Source: Sphaerotilus sulfidivorans (GTDB taxonomy: Bacteria > Pseudomonadota > Gammaproteobacteria > Burkholderiales > Burkholderiaceae_C). Taken from it: a stretch of DNA of 64,000 nt. A program made the position numbers and the translations under genes. The DNA lies in assembly GCF_013426975.1 (NCBI RefSeq), contig NZ_JACCPY010000007.1, positions 107,711-171,710 of the forward strand, given 5' to 3'. The notes under the pieces were generated by a model. It made no database searches. It saw nothing but the letters and a program-made list of their open reading frames with translations, and was not told the origin of the DNA. Numbering within the stretch: the stretch's first letter is position 1; the number at the start of each line of letters is the position of its first letter. Below, in pieces: positions 45,475 to 56,378 of the stretch.

Positions 45475-46989
45475 ATGTCAATGAACAAGAAACTGCTCGC
45501 CGGTCTGCCGCTGGTGCTGGCCGCCCTGGGTCTGACCGATCTCGCTCTCGCACAGGACGCCGCGGCGTCCGCGCCTGCCGTGGCCGAGGCCGCCTCCGCG
45601 GTGGCCGAGGCGGCTTCTGCCGTCACCGAGGCTGCCGCCGCCGCACCGGCACCGACCTTCGACAAGGGCGACGTGTCGTGGATGATGCTGTCCACCCTGC
45701 TGGTCATCATGATGGCCGTGCCGGGCCTGGCCCTGTTCTACGGCGGCCTGGTGCGCGCCAAGAACATGCTGTCGGTGCTGATGCAGGTGATGGTCACCTT
45801 CTCGCTGGTCGTCGTGCTGTGGTTCGTCTACGGCTACAGCCTGGCCTTCACCGAGGGCAATGCCTTCATCGGCGGCTTCGATCGCCTGTTCATGAACGGC
45901 GTCTGGGACAACGTCGCCGGCACCTTCGCGCCGGCGGCCACCTTCAGCAAGGGTGTCTACATTCCCGAGATCGTCTTCGCGGCGTTCCAGGCGACCTTCG
46001 CGGGCATCACCTGCGCGCTGATCGTCGGCGCCTTCGCCGAGCGCGCGAAGTTCTCTGCGGTGCTGATGTTCATGGTGCTGTGGTTCACCTTCAGCTATGC
46101 GCCGATCGCGCACATGGTCTGGTTCTGGATGGGGCCTGACGCCTATGCCTCGAAGGACGTGGTCGACGCGATGAACGCCAAGGCCGGCCTGATCTGGCAG
46201 CACGGCGCGCTGGACTTCGCCGGCGGCACCGTCGTGCACATCAACGCCGCGGTGGCCGGTCTGGTGGGCTCCTACATGATCGGCAAGCGCATCGGCTACG
46301 GTCGCGAAGCCTTCATGCCGCACTCGCTGACGCTGACGATGGTCGGTGCCTCGCTGCTGTGGGTGGGCTGGTTCGGCTTCAACGCCGGCTCGGCCCTGGA
46401 GGCCAACAACTTCGCCGCGCTGGCCTTCATCAACACCTTCGCTGCCACCGCCGCCGCGGTGCTGGCCTGGTGCCTGGGCGAAGGCCTGATGAAGGGCAAG
46501 GCCTCGATGCTGGGTGCCGCCTCCGGTGCGGTCGCCGGTCTGGTCGCGATCACCCCGGCCGCCGGCAACGTCGGCATCGTCGGTGCGCTGATCATCGGCC
46601 TGATCGCCGGCTTCGTCTGCCTGTGGGGCGTGCATGGCCTCAAGCGCATGCTGGGCGCCGACGACTCGCTCGACGTGTTCGGCGTGCACGGCGTGGGCGG
46701 CATCCTGGGCGCGCTGCTGACCGGCGTGTTCAACTCGCCGAACCTGGGCGGCCCGAGCATCGTCGCCGACTGGGTCACCGTCGGCATGGTCGCCCCGGAC
46801 GCCTACTCGATCGCCTCGCAGGTCTGGATCCAGGCCAAGGGCGTGCTGATCACCATCGTGTGGTCGGCGGTGGTCTCGGTGATCGCCTTCAAGATCGTCG
46901 ACCTGGTCATCGGCCTGCGCGTGCCGGAAGACGACGAGCGCGAGGGCCTGGACATCACCTCGCACGGCGAGACCGCCTACTCGAAGTGA
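45475..46989 (+). CDS. amtB: Ammonium transporter
   Basis: 504 residues: cleavable signal peptide (about 1-26), an Ala-rich periplasmic N-terminal segment with three near-copies of AVAEAAS, then 11 transmembrane helices. Channel features are FYGGLVRAKNMLSVLMQ, FAGGTVVHINAAVAGLVG with one pore His (H-I-N), and FGVHGVGGILGALLTGVF with the second. It moves ammonium across the inner membrane and is blocked by GlnK, encoded just upstream. Ends at a strong terminator. Confidence 0.96.
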   Translation: MSMNKKLLAGLPLVLAALGLTDLALAQDAAASAPAVAEAASAVAEAASAVTEAAAAAPAPTFDKGDVSWMMLSTLLVIMMAVPGLALFYGGLVRAKNMLSVLMQVMVTFSLVVVLWFVYGYSLAFTEGNAFIGGFDRLFMNGVWDNVAGTFAPAATFSKGVYIPEIVFAAFQATFAGITCALIVGAFAERAKFSAVLMFMVLWFTFSYAPIAHMVWFWMGPDAYASKDVVDAMNAKAGLIWQHGALDFAGGTVVHINAAVAGLVGSYMIGKRIGYGREAFMPHSLTLTMVGASLLWVGWFGFNAGSALEANNFAALAFINTFAATAAAVLAWCLGEGLMKGKASMLGAASGAVAGLVAITPAAGNVGIVGALIIGLIAGFVCLWGVHGLKRMLGADDSLDVFGVHGVGGILGALLTGVFNSPNLGGPSIVADWVTVGMVAPDAYSIASQVWIQAKGVLITIVWSAVVSVIAFKIVDLVIGLRVPEDDEREGLDITSHGETAYSK

Positions 46990-47015
46990 TGCCGGTCTGC
47001 TGACCGCACCCGCAA

Positions 47016-47041
47016 GGGGCCGCCTCAGGGCGGCCCCTTTT
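47016..47041 (+). terminator. Rho-independent terminator of glnK-amtB
   Basis: A 9-bp GC stem, ggggccgcc/ggcggcccc, loop tcag, followed by ttttgcttt. Confidence 0.92.
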
Positions 47042-47138
47042 GCTTTGGACCCCTGCCCGCATCTGCAGACCTTCCTAGAATCGTCGACATTCCCTTCATC
47101 CGTCCTTCCCTTTCCTCTTCCTGAGCAGGTCGTCCACC

Positions 47139-48434
47139 ATGGTTCCCCATCTCGTCACCGCCCTGAACGGCCCGATCAACGAACTGGAAGCGCGCATGCT
47201 GGACTCGGTGCCGGCGATCGAGCGCTGGTTCCGTCTGGAGTGGATGGAGCACACCCCGCCGCTCTACACCTCGGTGGACGTGCGCAATGCCGGCTTCAAG
47301 CTCGCGCCGGTCGACACCAATCTCTTTCCGGGCGGCTGGAACAACCTGACGTCCGAGATGCTGCCGCTGGCGGTGCAGGCGGCGATGGCCGCGATCGAGA
47401 AGATCTGTCCCGAGGCGAAGAACCTGCTGCTGATTCCCGAGAAGCACACCCGCAACAGCTTCTATCTGACCAATGTCGCGCGGCTGGTGCAGATCTTCAC
47501 GCAGGCCGGGCTGAACGTGCGCCTGGGCACGCTCGACCCCGAGATCACCGCGCCGACCGAGCTGGCGCTGCCCGGCGGCGACACGCTGACCATCGAGCCG
47601 CTGATCCGCAGCCAGCGCCGCCTGGGGCTGAAGAACTTCGATCCCTGCACCATCCTGCTGAACAACGACCTGTCGGCCGGCATCCCGCCGGTGCTCGAGG
47701 GCCTGCACGAGCAGTACCTGCTGCCGCCGCTGCACGCCGGCTGGGCGGTGCGTCGCAAGACGAACCACTTCCAGGCCTATGAGGAAGTGGCCAAGAAGTT
47801 CTCCAAGCTGATGGGCATGGATCCGTGGCTGATCAACCCGATGTACACCCGCTGCGGCGAGGTCAACTTCGGCGAGGGCAGCGGCATCGAATGCGTGCAG
47901 ACCAATGTCGACGCGCTGCTGGGCAAGATCCGTCGCAAGTACAAGGAGTACGGCATCAACGAGAAGCCCTTCGTGATCGTCAAGGCCGACAACGGCACCT
48001 ACGGCATGGGCATCATGACGGTGCGCGATGCCAAGCAGCTCGAGGAGATCAACCGCCGCACGCGCAACAAGATGAGCGTCATCAAGGACGGCCAGGAGGT
48101 CACCGAGGTGATCATCCAGGAGGGCGTGCCGACCTGCGAGCGCATCAACGAGGCGGTGGCCGAACCGGTGGTGTACATGCTCGACCGCTATGTGGTGGGC
48201 GGCTTCTACCGGGTGCACGCCGACCGGGGCATCGACGAGAACCTGAACTCGCCGGGCGCGCAGTTCGTGCCGCTGGCCTTCGCGGAGTCGGGTCACATGG
48301 CGCGTGCCGGCGCCAAGCCGGGCGCCAGCGCGCCGAACCGCTTCTACATGTATGGCGTCGTCGGGCGGCTGGCGATGCTGGCGGCCAGCTACGAGCTGGA
48401 GGCCACCGATCCTGACGCTGAGGTGTACACCTGA
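47139..48434 (+). CDS. gshA: Glutamate-cysteine ligase (PF08886 GshA type)
   Basis: 431 residues; makes gamma-glutamylcysteine, the first step of glutathione synthesis. Distinct from the enterobacterial GshA; typical segments are YTSVDVRNAGFKLAPVDTNLFPGGWNNL, EKHTRNSFYLTNV, AGWAVRRKTNHFQAYEEV, KADNGTYGMGIMTV (nucleotide-binding region) and DRYVVGGFYRVHADRG. gshB, often adjacent, is not in the window. ATG at 47139. The rplN operon promoter begins 42 bp after its stop. Confidence 0.94.
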   Translation: MVPHLVTALNGPINELEARMLDSVPAIERWFRLEWMEHTPPLYTSVDVRNAGFKLAPVDTNLFPGGWNNLTSEMLPLAVQAAMAAIEKICPEAKNLLLIPEKHTRNSFYLTNVARLVQIFTQAGLNVRLGTLDPEITAPTELALPGGDTLTIEPLIRSQRRLGLKNFDPCTILLNNDLSAGIPPVLEGLHEQYLLPPLHAGWAVRRKTNHFQAYEEVAKKFSKLMGMDPWLINPMYTRCGEVNFGEGSGIECVQTNVDALLGKIRRKYKEYGINEKPFVIVKADNGTYGMGIMTVRDAKQLEEINRRTRNKMSVIKDGQEVTEVIIQEGVPTCERINEAVAEPVVYMLDRYVVGGFYRVHADRGIDENLNSPGAQFVPLAFAESGHMARAGAKPGASAPNRFYMYGVVGRLAMLAASYELEATDPDAEVYT

Positions 48435-48475
48435 GCGCCGGCATCGCCGCCCTGGCGTCGGCTGGACCGGGCTTG

Positions 48476-48504
48476 TTGACATGAGTCCGAAATGGCGGCA
48501 TACT
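48476..48504 (+). promoter_or_regulatory. Sigma-70 promoter of the rplN-rplQ operon
   Basis: TTGACA at 48476-48481, a 17-nt spacer, and CATACT at 48499-48504. A leader of about 160 nt follows before rplN. There is no other r-protein gene upstream, so this is expected to drive the whole cluster. Confidence 0.8.
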
Positions 48505-48672
48505 CCGTGATTCTTCTGGCTTGCGCGCGTGCCTAGCCGTACGTGGCGCAATCTGGTTTCGCCCCAAACGCAGAACCTCGATGGAGACGTCGAGAGGCTG
48601 TGACGGGCCCAAGACTGACCGCGAGCGGTGGCCGAGTGGGGCTGTTAGCGCGGGATAAGTTGGGGATTCCAC

Positions 48673-49041
48673 ATGATCCAAATGCAATCGCGACTCGACG
48701 TCGCGGACAACACCGGTGCGAAGTCCGTCATGTGCATCAAGGTGCTCGGCGGCTCGAAGCGTCGTTATGCCGGCATCGGCGACGTGATCAAGGTCAGCAT
48801 CAAGGATGCGGCCCCGCGTGGTCGTGTCAAAAAGGGCGAGGTCTACAACGCCGTCGTCGTGCGCACCGCCAAGGGCGTGCGTCGTCAGGACGGCTCGCTC
48901 GTCAAGTTCGATGGCAATGCAGCCGTGCTGCTCAATGCCAAGTTGGAGCCGATCGGCACCCGCATCTTCGGCCCGGTGACGCGTGAACTGCGTACCGAGC
49001 GCTTCATGAAGATCGTGTCGCTGGCTCCGGAAGTGCTCTAA
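48673..49041 (+). CDS. rplN: 50S ribosomal protein L14
   Basis: 122 residues; sits at the L14-L19 face of the 50S subunit and contributes to the intersubunit bridge. [22 protein letters not shown] is diagnostic. First gene of the cluster here; rpmC and rpsQ, which usually precede it, are absent. Confidence 0.98.
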   Translation: MIQMQSRLDVADNTGAKSVMCIKVLGGSKRRYAGIGDVIKVSIKDAAPRGRVKKGEVYNAVVVRTAKGVRRQDGSLVKFDGNAAVLLNAKLEPIGTRIFGPVTRELRTERFMKIVSLAPEVL

Positions 49042-49062
49042 GCCGACCGCGAAGGACTGGCC

Positions 49063-49380
49063 ATGAACAAGATTCGCAAGGGCGACGAGGTCATCGTGCT
49101 GACCGGTCGCGACAAGGGCAAGCGCGGTACGGTTTCTCTGCGCGTCGATGCCGACCACCTGGTGGTCGATGGCGTCAACGTCGTCAAGAAGCATGTGCGC
49201 CCGAACCCGCTGAAGGGCACGACCGGTGGCATCGTCGACAAGACCATGCCGATCCACCAATCCAATGTGGCGATCTTCAACCCCGCGACCGGCAAGGCCG
49301 ACCGCGTGGGCATCAAGCTGCTTGACGACGGCAAGAAAGTGCGCGTCTTCAAGTCCAGCGGCGAAGAGATCAAGGCCTGA
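49063..49380 (+). CDS. rplX: 50S ribosomal protein L24
   Basis: 105 residues with the KOW motif region [20 protein letters not shown] near the N-terminus. Assembly-initiator protein near the exit tunnel. Spaced 21 bp after rplN, consistent with one operon. Confidence 0.98.
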   Translation: MNKIRKGDEVIVLTGRDKGKRGTVSLRVDADHLVVDGVNVVKKHVRPNPLKGTTGGIVDKTMPIHQSNVAIFNPATGKADRVGIKLLDDGKKVRVFKSSGEEIKA

Positions 49381-49397
49381 GGCGGGGTAGAGAAGAC

Positions 49398-49949
49398 ATG
49401 TCTCAACAGCAAGCTCGTCTGCAGACCTTCTATCGCGAGAAGGTCGTCGCCGATCTGATGGCCAAGTTTGGCTACAAGTCGGTCATGGAAGTGCCACGCC
49501 TGACCAAGATCACCCTGAACATGGGTGTCTCGGAAGCCGTGTCGGACAAGAAGGTCATGGACCACGCCGTCGGCGATCTGACCAAGATCGCTGGCCAGAA
49601 GCCGGTCGTCACCAAGTCGCGCAAGGCGATCGCGGGTTTCAAGATCCGCGAGAACGTGCCCATCGGCTGCATGGTGACCCTGCGCGGCGTGCGCATGTAC
49701 GAATTCCTGGATCGCTTCGTCACGATCGCGCTGCCGCGCGTTCGCGACTTCCGTGGTATCTCGGGCCGTTCGTTCGACGGTCGCGGCAACTACAACATCG
49801 GCGTCAAGGAACAGATCATCTTCCCGGAAATCGAGTACGACAAGGTGGATGCTCTGCGTGGTCTGAACATCAGCATCACGACGACCGCGACGACCGACGA
49901 CGAGTGCAAGGCGCTGCTGGCTGCCTTCCGCTTCCCGTTCAAGAACTGA
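49398..49949 (+). CDS. rplE: 50S ribosomal protein L5
   Basis: 183 residues. [30 protein letters not shown] and the C-terminal [15 protein letters not shown] are typical. Binds 5S rRNA in the central protuberance. Confidence 0.98.
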   Translation: MSQQQARLQTFYREKVVADLMAKFGYKSVMEVPRLTKITLNMGVSEAVSDKKVMDHAVGDLTKIAGQKPVVTKSRKAIAGFKIRENVPIGCMVTLRGVRMYEFLDRFVTIALPRVRDFRGISGRSFDGRGNYNIGVKEQIIFPEIEYDKVDALRGLNISITTTATTDDECKALLAAFRFPFKN

Positions 49950-49963
49950 GGCCGAGGCTCACC

Positions 49964-50269
49964 ATGGCAAAAGTTGCCCTCATCCAGCGCGAAGAAAAGC
50001 GCGAGAAGCTGGTCGCCAAGTACGCCAAGAAGTTCGCTGAACTGAAGGCGATCATCGACGACCAGAGCAAGTCGGAAGAAGAGCGTTACATGGCTCGCCT
50101 GGCGCTGCAGAAGCTGCCGCGCAATGCCAACCCGACCCGTCTGCGCAGCCGCTGCGAGATCACCGGTCGTCCGCGTGGCACCTTCCGCAAGTTCGGTCTG
50201 GCGCGCAACAAGATTCGTGAACTGGCCTTCCGTGGCGACATCCCCGGTGTCGTCAAGGCGAGCTGGTAA
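49964..50269 (+). CDS. rpsN: 30S ribosomal protein S14 (zinc-free type)
   Basis: 101 residues from ATG 49964 ([17 protein letters not shown]). The long C-minus form: the zinc-binding Cys pairs of the short form are absent, and [27 protein letters not shown] is conserved (shown in part: [14 protein letters not shown]). Confidence 0.98.
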   Translation: MAKVALIQREEKREKLVAKYAKKFAELKAIIDDQSKSEEERYMARLALQKLPRNANPTRLRSRCEITGRPRGTFRKFGLARNKIRELAFRGDIPGVVKASW

Positions 50270-50301
50270 GCCGGCCCCAGGGCACGAACAGGAGTTATTC
50301 C

Positions 50302-50697
50302 ATGAGCATGAGTGATCCGATCGCCGACATGCTGACCCGCATCCGCAACGCTCAGATGGTCGAGAAGACCAGCGTCGCGATGCCGTCGTCCAAGCTGAAG
50401 ACCGCGATTGCGCAGGTCCTGAAGGACGAGGGTTACATCGATGGTTTCCAGGTGAAGACCGAGAGCGGCAAGTCGCAGCTCGAGATCTCGCTGAAGTATT
50501 ACGCTGGTCGTCCGGTCATCGAGCGCATCGAGCGCGTGAGCCGTCCCGGTCTGCGCATCTACAAGGGCCGTCACGACATTCCCCAGGTCCAGAACGGTCT
50601 GGGTGTGGCCATCGTCACCACGCCGAAGGGCGTGATGACCGACCGCAAGGCGCGCGCTGCCGGCATCGGCGGCGAAGTGCTCTGCTACGTCGCCTAA
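50302..50697 (+). CDS. rpsH: 30S ribosomal protein S8
   Basis: 131 residues. [19 protein letters not shown] and [22 protein letters not shown] are diagnostic. In E. coli S8 is the translational repressor of the spc operon at the rplE region; whether that holds here is not visible. Confidence 0.98.
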   Translation: MSMSDPIADMLTRIRNAQMVEKTSVAMPSSKLKTAIAQVLKDEGYIDGFQVKTESGKSQLEISLKYYAGRPVIERIERVSRPGLRIYKGRHDIPQVQNGLGVAIVTTPKGVMTDRKARAAGIGGEVLCYVA

Positions 50698-50715
50698 CCG
50701 CAGGAGACACACACA

Positions 50716-51249
50716 ATGTCCCGCGTTGGAAAAATGCCGATCGCCATCCCGCAAGGCGTGGATGTGGCGATCACCGAGGACCAGATCAGCGTCAAGGGTG
50801 CCAAGGGCACGCTGGTGCGTCCGGCCCATCGCCTGGTCAAGGTGAGCAACGAGTCCGGCAAGCTGTCGTTTGCTCCGGCGGATGAATCCGCTGAAGCCAA
50901 CGCCATGTCCGGCACCGTGCGTGCCCTGGTCAACAACATGGTCGAGGGTGTCAGCAAGGGCTTCGAGCGCAAGCTGAACCTGGTGGGCGTGGGCTTCCGT
51001 GCCCAGGCTCAAGGCCAGAAGCTGAACCTGCAGATCGGTTTCTCGCATCCGGTGGTCAAGGAAATGCCGGAAGGCATCAAGGTCGAGTGCCCGACGCCGA
51101 CCGAAATCCTGATCAAGGGTGCAGACCGTCAGGTCGTCGGCCAGCTCGCCGCTGAAGTGCGTGCCTTCCGTCCCCCCGAGCCCTACAAGGGCAAGGGCAT
51201 CCGTTATTCGGATGAGAAGGTCACCCTGAAAGAGACGAAGAAGAAGTAA
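50716..51249 (+). CDS. rplF: 50S ribosomal protein L6
   Basis: 177 residues. [15 protein letters not shown] at the start and the C-terminal signature [15 protein letters not shown]. Located near the factor-binding site. Starts 18 bp after rpsH. Confidence 0.98.
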   Translation: MSRVGKMPIAIPQGVDVAITEDQISVKGAKGTLVRPAHRLVKVSNESGKLSFAPADESAEANAMSGTVRALVNNMVEGVSKGFERKLNLVGVGFRAQAQGQKLNLQIGFSHPVVKEMPEGIKVECPTPTEILIKGADRQVVGQLAAEVRAFRPPEPYKGKGIRYSDEKVTLKETKKK

Positions 51250-51260
51250 GGAGCCGCACC

Positions 51261-51626
51261 ATGTTGAACAAGAAAGAACAGCGCCTGCGCCGCTCCCGTC
51301 AGACCCGTGCCCGCATTGCCCTGCAGCGCGTGGCCCGTCTGACCGTCTTCCGCTCGAATCTGCACATCTACGCCAGCGTCGTCTCCGAAGACGGCTCGAA
51401 GGTGCTCGTCAGCGCCTCGACCGCCGAGAAGGACGTGCGCGAGCAGCTGGGCGCCGCCGGCAAGGGTGGCAATGTCGATGCAGCCACGCTGATCGGCAAG
51501 CGCATCGCCGAGAAGGCCAAGGCCGCCGGCATCGAGAAGGTTGCATTCGACCGTTCCGGTTTCGCCTATCACGGCCGCGTCAAGGCGCTGGCCGAGGCGG
51601 CCCGCGAAGCGGGTCTGCAGTTCTGA
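51261..51626 (+). CDS. rplR: 50S ribosomal protein L18
   Basis: 121 residues, basic N-terminus ([20 protein letters not shown]) and [20 protein letters not shown]. Binds 5S rRNA with L5. Starts 11 bp after rplF. Confidence 0.98.
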   Translation: MLNKKEQRLRRSRQTRARIALQRVARLTVFRSNLHIYASVVSEDGSKVLVSASTAEKDVREQLGAAGKGGNVDAATLIGKRIAEKAKAAGIEKVAFDRSGFAYHGRVKALAEAAREAGLQF

Positions 51627-51656
51627 CGCCCCGGCTCGCACACGAAGGAACACGAA

Positions 51657-52175
51657 ATGGCTAAGTTTCAACCGAAGGTTGCGGACGAGGGTCGCGACGA
51701 CGGCATGCGCGAGAAGATGATCCAGGTGAACCGCGTGACCAAGGTGGTCAAGGGCGGTCGGATCATGGCGTTTGCTGCGCTGACGGTGGTCGGCGATGGC
51801 GACGGTCGCGTCGGCATGGGCAAGGGCAAGGCGCGCGAAGTGCCGGCCTCGGTCCAGAAGGCGATGGAGTCTGCTCGTCGCAACATGGTCAAGGTCCCGC
51901 TGCGCAATGGCACCGTGCCGCACAACGCGACCGGTGAGCATGGCGCTGCCAAGGTGCTGCTGGCACCGGCTCCTGCCGGTACCGGTATCATCGCCGGCGG
52001 TCCGATGCGCGCGGTCTTCGAAGTCATGGGCATCACCGATGTCGTCGCCAAGAGCCTGGGTTCGTCGAACCCGTACAACATGGTTCGTGCGACCTTCGAC
52101 GCCCTGTCGCGCATGACGACCGCCTCCGAGGTGGCCGCCAAGCGTGGCAAGACGATCGAAGAGATCTTCAACTGA
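51657..52175 (+). CDS. rpsE: 30S ribosomal protein S5
   Basis: 172 residues. [20 protein letters not shown] and [16 protein letters not shown] form the conserved double-stranded-RNA-binding fold; acts in decoding accuracy. Confidence 0.98.
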   Translation: MAKFQPKVADEGRDDGMREKMIQVNRVTKVVKGGRIMAFAALTVVGDGDGRVGMGKGKAREVPASVQKAMESARRNMVKVPLRNGTVPHNATGEHGAAKVLLAPAPAGTGIIAGGPMRAVFEVMGITDVVAKSLGSSNPYNMVRATFDALSRMTTASEVAAKRGKTIEEIFN

Positions 52176-52201
52176 AGCGTCGATCGGCAAGGAAAGACAC
52201 C

Positions 52202-52393
52202 ATGTCTGAAAATACCGACAAGAAGACCGTCAAGGTCAAGCTGGTCAAGAGCCCGATCAGCACCCGCGCTTCGCACCGTGCCACGGTCCGCGGCCTGGGT
52301 CTGCGCAAGCTCAACAGCGAGTCCGTGCTGGAAGACACCCCGGCGGTGCGCGGCATGATCAACAAGATTTCGTACCTGGTGAAGGTGCTCTAA
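52202..52393 (+). CDS. rpmD: 50S ribosomal protein L30
   Basis: 63 residues. [20 protein letters not shown] and [10 protein letters not shown] are the family core. Stop lies 2 bp before rplO. Confidence 0.97.
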   Translation: MSENTDKKTVKVKLVKSPISTRASHRATVRGLGLRKLNSESVLEDTPAVRGMINKISYLVKVL

Positions 52394-52395
52394 TC

Positions 52396-52830
52396 ATGGA
52401 ACTCAATTCGATCAAGCCGGCAGAAGGCGCCAAGCACGCCAAGCGCCGCGTCGGTCGCGGCATCGGTTCCGGTCTGGGCAAGACCGCCGGTCGTGGTCAC
52501 AAGGGTCAGAAGTCTCGTGCAGGCGGCTACCACAAGGTCGGCTTCGAAGGCGGTCAGATGCCGCTGCAGCGTCGCCTGCCCAAGCGTGGCTTCAAGTCGC
52601 ACCTGCTGAAGTTCAATGACGAAGTCACCCTGGCTCAGCTGCAGGATCTGTCGGTCGAGGAAATCGATCTGGCCGTCCTGAAGAACGCCGGTCTGGTGAG
52701 CGTGCGTGCACTGAACGTCAAGGTCGTCAAGTCCGGCGAACTGTCGAAGAAGGTTGTCCTGAAGGGCATCGGCGCGACCGCCGGCGCCAAGGCAGCCATC
52801 GAGGCGGCAGGCGGATCGATCGCGGCCTGA
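52396..52830 (+). CDS. rplO: 50S ribosomal protein L15
   Basis: 144 residues. [20 protein letters not shown] and [18 protein letters not shown] are diagnostic glycine/arginine-rich motifs. Precedes secY by 46 bp. Confidence 0.98.
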   Translation: MELNSIKPAEGAKHAKRRVGRGIGSGLGKTAGRGHKGQKSRAGGYHKVGFEGGQMPLQRRLPKRGFKSHLLKFNDEVTLAQLQDLSVEEIDLAVLKNAGLVSVRALNVKVVKSGELSKKVVLKGIGATAGAKAAIEAAGGSIAA

Positions 52831-52876
52831 TCGGTCACGACGTCGGCTACATCTCGACTCGAGCAACAGGTTCCAA

Positions 52877-54187
52877 GTGGCATCCAACGCAACACAACTG
52901 GCCAAGAGCGGAAAGTTCGGCGACCTGCGTCGTCGCCTTGTCTTCCTGCTGCTTGCACTGGTGGTCTACCGCATCGGCGCCCATATTCCCGTTCCAGGCA
53001 TCAATCCTGACCAGCTGGCACAGCTGTTCAAGAGCCAGGAGGGCGGGATACTGAACCTGTTCAACATGTTCTCCGGCGGTGCGCTGTCGCGCTTCACCGT
53101 CTTCGCGCTGGGCATCATGCCCTACATCTCGGCCTCGATCATCATGCAGCTCATGGGCTATGTGGTGCCGACGCTGGAGGCGCTGAAGAAGGAAGGCGAG
53201 GCCGGTCGTCGCAAGATCACGCAGTACACCCGCTACGGTGCCCTGGCGCTGGCTCTGTTCCAGTCGATCGGCATCGCGGTGGCGCTGGAAGGCTCCCCGG
53301 GCCTGGTGATCGATCCGGGTCCGATGTTCCGCATCACGGCAGTGGTCAGTCTGACGGCTGGCACGATGTTCCTGATGTGGCTGGGTGAGCAGATCACCGA
53401 GCGGGGTCTGGGCAACGGCATCTCGATCCTGATCTTCGCGGGTATCGCGGCGGGCCTGCCCAGCGCGATCGGCGGCCTGATCAACCTGGTCAACACCGGC
53501 GCGATGAGCATCATCGTATCGCTGCTGATCATCGCGATCGTGATCGCCGTGACCTATGTGGTGGTCTTCGTCGAGCGGGCTCAGCGCAAGATCCTGGTCA
53601 ACTACGCCAAGCGCCAGGTCGGCAACAAGGTCTATGGTGGCCAGTCGTCGCACCTGCCGCTGAAGGTCAACATGGCCGGCGTGATCCCGCCGATCTTCGC
53701 CTCGTCGATCATTCTTCTGCCCGCCACGGTCGTTGGCTGGTTCGCCACCAGCGAAAGCATGAGCTGGCTGAAGGATGTGTCTGCGGCACTGTCGCCAGGT
53801 CAGCCGATCTATGTGCTGCTGTACGCAGCGATGATCGTGTTCTTCTGCTTCTTCTACACGGCGCTCGTGTTCAACAGCCGCGAGACTGCTGACAATCTGA
53901 AGAAGAGTGGCGCGTTCATTCCGGGCATCCGTCCGGGTGACCAGACCGCACGCTACATCGACAAGATCCTTGCTCGTCTGACGCTGGGTGGCGCGGTCTA
54001 CATCACGCTGGTGTGTCTGCTGCCCGAGTTCCTGGTCCTGAAGTACAACGTGCCGTTCTACTTCGGTGGCACTTCGCTGCTGATCATCGTGGTCGTCACG
54101 ATGGACTTCTGGGCGCAGGTGCAGTCGTACGTGATGTCGCAGCAGTACGAGGCTCTTCTGAAGAAGTCGAGCTTCAAGGCAGGCTGA
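52877..54187 (+). CDS. secY: Preprotein translocase subunit SecY
   Basis: 436 residues from a GTG start; ten transmembrane helices forming the protein-conducting channel with SecE and Sec[17 protein letters not shown], the plug region [22 protein letters not shown], and [20 protein letters not shown] are typical. Position within the spc operon is the standard one. Confidence 0.98.
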   Translation: MASNATQLAKSGKFGDLRRRLVFLLLALVVYRIGAHIPVPGINPDQLAQLFKSQEGGILNLFNMFSGGALSRFTVFALGIMPYISASIIMQLMGYVVPTLEALKKEGEAGRRKITQYTRYGALALALFQSIGIAVALEGSPGLVIDPGPMFRITAVVSLTAGTMFLMWLGEQITERGLGNGISILIFAGIAAGLPSAIGGLINLVNTGAMSIIVSLLIIAIVIAVTYVVVFVERAQRKILVNYAKRQVGNKVYGGQSSHLPLKVNMAGVIPPIFASSIILLPATVVGWFATSESMSWLKDVSAALSPGQPIYVLLYAAMIVFFCFFYTALVFNSRETADNLKKSGAFIPGIRPGDQTARYIDKILARLTLGGAVYITLVCLLPEFLVLKYNVPFYFGGTSLLIIVVVTMDFWAQVQSYVMSQQYEALLKKSSFKAG

Positions 54188-54256
54188 GGACATCACGGAC
54201 CAGGAAAGACATCCATTCGGAGAGCAACGTCAGAGTCAACGTGGTGAGCCGACGAG

Positions 54257-54475
54257 ATGGCCAAAGACGACGTTATCCAGATGCAGGGGGAGGTCATAGA
54301 GAACCTCCCCAACGCCACCTTCCGGGTCAAGCTGGAAAACGGCCATGTGGTGCTGGGGCACATCTCCGGGAAGATGCGCATGCACTACATCCGCATCCTG
54401 CCCGGTGACAAGGTGACCGTTGAACTGACCCCCTACGACCTGAGTCGTGCTCGCATCGTTTTCCGGGCGAAGTGA
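54257..54475 (+). CDS. infA: Translation initiation factor IF-1
   Basis: 72 residues, OB fold: [40 protein letters not shown], ending VFRAK. It sits between secY and rpmJ, as in other Burkholderiales. Confidence 0.97.
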   Translation: MAKDDVIQMQGEVIENLPNATFRVKLENGHVVLGHISGKMRMHYIRILPGDKVTVELTPYDLSRARIVFRAK

Positions 54476-54533
54476 GCGAATCCATCAACACAGTCCGGAA
54501 GAGAAGCGCAAGCCGCCGATCAAGGAGAAGACC

Positions 54534-54647
54534 ATGAAAGTCTCGGCATCCGTCAAGACGATCTGCCGCAATTGCAAGATCATCCGTCGCAAGGGTGTGG
54601 TCCGCGTGATCTGCACCGATCCGCGCCACAAGCAGCGCCAGGGCTGA
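54534..54647 (+). CDS. rpmJ: 50S ribosomal protein L36
   Basis: 37 residues, [20 protein letters not shown] with the zinc ribbon Cys-x2-Cys ... Cys-x4-His (CTDPRH). aaggag precedes the ATG. Confidence 0.97.
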   Translation: MKVSASVKTICRNCKIIRRKGVVRVICTDPRHKQRQG

Positions 54648-54686
54648 GTTTCTCGCTCGACTGCTGCAACCGTTTAGAGGACGCAC

Positions 54687-55052
54687 ATGGCACGTATTGC
54701 TGGTATCAACATTCCGCCGCACAAGCACGCCGAGATCGGTCTGACCGCGATCTACGGCATCGGCCGCACCACCGCGCAACAGATCTGCACGACCTGCGGC
54801 ATCCCGTTCGACAAGAAGGTCAAGGACCTGACGGACGGTGATCTTGAAAAGATCCGCGAAGAAGTCGGTCGCATGACGATCGAGGGCGACCTGCGCCGCG
54901 AGATCTCGATCAACATCAAGCGCCTGATGGATCTGGGCTGCTACCGTGGCTTCCGCCACCGTCGCGGTCTGCCGATGCGCGGTCAGCGCACCCGCACCAA
55001 CGCCCGTACCCGCAAGGGTCCGAAGAAGGGCGCTGCTGCGCTGAAGAAGTAA
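54687..55052 (+). CDS. rpsM: 30S ribosomal protein S13
   Basis: 121 residues. [32 protein letters not shown] and the C-terminal basic tail [15 protein letters not shown]. Head protein contacting the 50S subunit. Confidence 0.98.
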   Translation: MARIAGINIPPHKHAEIGLTAIYGIGRTTAQQICTTCGIPFDKKVKDLTDGDLEKIREEVGRMTIEGDLRREISINIKRLMDLGCYRGFRHRRGLPMRGQRTRTNARTRKGPKKGAAALKK

Positions 55053-55085
55053 GCGCCACTTCGTCGCGCTGGAAAGACTCGAGTC

Positions 55086-55490
55086 ATGGCAAAAGCACCC
55101 GTCAACAACGCTGCTCGCCGCGTGAGCAAGAAGGTCCGCAAGAACGTTGCGGATGGCGTCGCGCACGTGCACGCATCGTTCAACAACACCATCATCACGA
55201 TCACCGATCGCCAGGGCAACGCCCTGTCGTGGGCATCGAGCGGTGGCCAGGGCTTCAAGGGTTCGCGCAAGTCGACCCCGTTCGCCGCCCAGGTCGCAGC
55301 CGAAGTCGCCGGTCGTGCTGCTCAGGAACAGGGCATCAAGAACCTGGACGTCAAGATCAAGGGCCCGGGCCCGGGTCGCGAGTCGTCGGTTCGCGCGCTG
55401 GCCTCGCTGGGCATCCGCATCGCGTCGATCTCCGACGTGACGCCGGTCCCGCACAACGGCTGCCGTCCGCAGAAGCGTCGCCGCATCTGA
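55086..55490 (+). CDS. rpsK: 30S ribosomal protein S11
   Basis: 134 residues. [20 protein letters not shown] and the C-terminal [13 protein letters not shown] are diagnostic. Followed by an unusually long 223-bp gap before rpsD. Confidence 0.98.
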   Translation: MAKAPVNNAARRVSKKVRKNVADGVAHVHASFNNTIITITDRQGNALSWASSGGQGFKGSRKSTPFAAQVAAEVAGRAAQEQGIKNLDVKIKGPGPGRESSVRALASLGIRIASISDVTPVPHNGCRPQKRRRI

Positions 55491-55543
55491 GGCTGCCTGC
55501 ATGAGGTGTGCGTGACTCTTGCAGTCACGGCATCGGATTGCCT

Positions 55544-55703
55544 TATAATCGCAGGTTCGCCGGCGAGCGCCATAGCGTGCTCGCCGGCAATCTCGTTGAA
55601 GAGCCGCGCTGTGCGGCTCCTCTCATCCCTGAAGACCACCGTCATGGCGCCTGGCGCGCACATGACTCGCGCACGATCCGCGTGCGTCAGACATTCTCAC
55701 AAG
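55544..55703 (+). promoter_or_regulatory. Internal promoter and structured leader before rpsD
   Basis: TATAAT at 55544-55549 is a perfect -10; a ttgcag lies 19 nt upstream as a weak -35. Downstream are two hairpins: gccggcgagc/gctcgccggc (55559-55568 with 55579-55588) and gagccgc/gcggctc (55601-55607 with 55613-55619), then a GC-rich repeat around 55673-55690. This gives rpsD, rpoA and rplQ a separate start and a leader that could bind S4. Confidence 0.6.
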
Positions 55704-55713
55704 GACACCGTCC

Positions 55714-56337
55714 GTGGCACGTTATCTCGGCCCGAAGGCCAAACTTTCCCGCCGTGAAGGCACCGACCTGTTCCTGAAGAGCGCCCGCCGCTCGATCAGC
55801 GACAAGGCCAAGTTCGACACCAAGCCGGGCCAGCACGGCCGCACCTCGGGCAGCCGCACCTCCGACTACGGCCTGCAGCTGCGCGAGAAGCAGAAGGTCA
55901 AGCGCATGTACGGCGTGCTGGAGAAGCAGTTCCGCCGCTACTTCGCCGAGGCCGAGCGCCGCAAGGGCAACACCGGCGCCACGCTGCTGTCGCTGCTGGA
56001 ATCGCGTCTGGACAACGTCGTCTATCGCATGGGCTTCGGCTCGACCCGCGCGGAAGCCCGCCAGCTGGTCTCGCACAAGTCGATCACCGTCAACGGCCAG
56101 GTCGTCAACATCCCGTCGTTCATGGTCAAGGCCGGTGATGTCGTCGCCGTGCGCGAGAAGGCCAAGAAGCAGCTGCGCATCGCTGACGCGCTGAAGCTGG
56201 CGGACTCGATCGGCCTGCCGGGCTGGGTTGCCGTCGACATCGCCAAGATGGAAGGCACCTTCAAGAAGTCGCCGGACCGCGACGAGTTCGGTGCCGAGAT
56301 CAACGAATCGCTGATCGTCGAACTGTACTCGCGCTGA
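55714..56337 (+). CDS. rpsD: 30S ribosomal protein S4
   Basis: 207 residues from a GTG start with aagga upstream. [20 protein letters not shown], the S4 RNA-binding domain ([21 protein letters not shown], split here as [14 protein letters not shown]) and the ending [12 protein letters not shown]. Primary 16S rRNA binder and, in many bacteria, autogenous repressor of its operon. Confidence 0.98.
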   Translation: MARYLGPKAKLSRREGTDLFLKSARRSISDKAKFDTKPGQHGRTSGSRTSDYGLQLREKQKVKRMYGVLEKQFRRYFAEAERRKGNTGATLLSLLESRLDNVVYRMGFGSTRAEARQLVSHKSITVNGQVVNIPSFMVKAGDVVAVREKAKKQLRIADALKLADSIGLPGWVAVDIAKMEGTFKKSPDRDEFGAEINESLIVELYSR

Positions 56338-56378
56338 TGTGCGAGAGGGCGCTTGCGGTCGTGCCGCAGGCGTCATCG

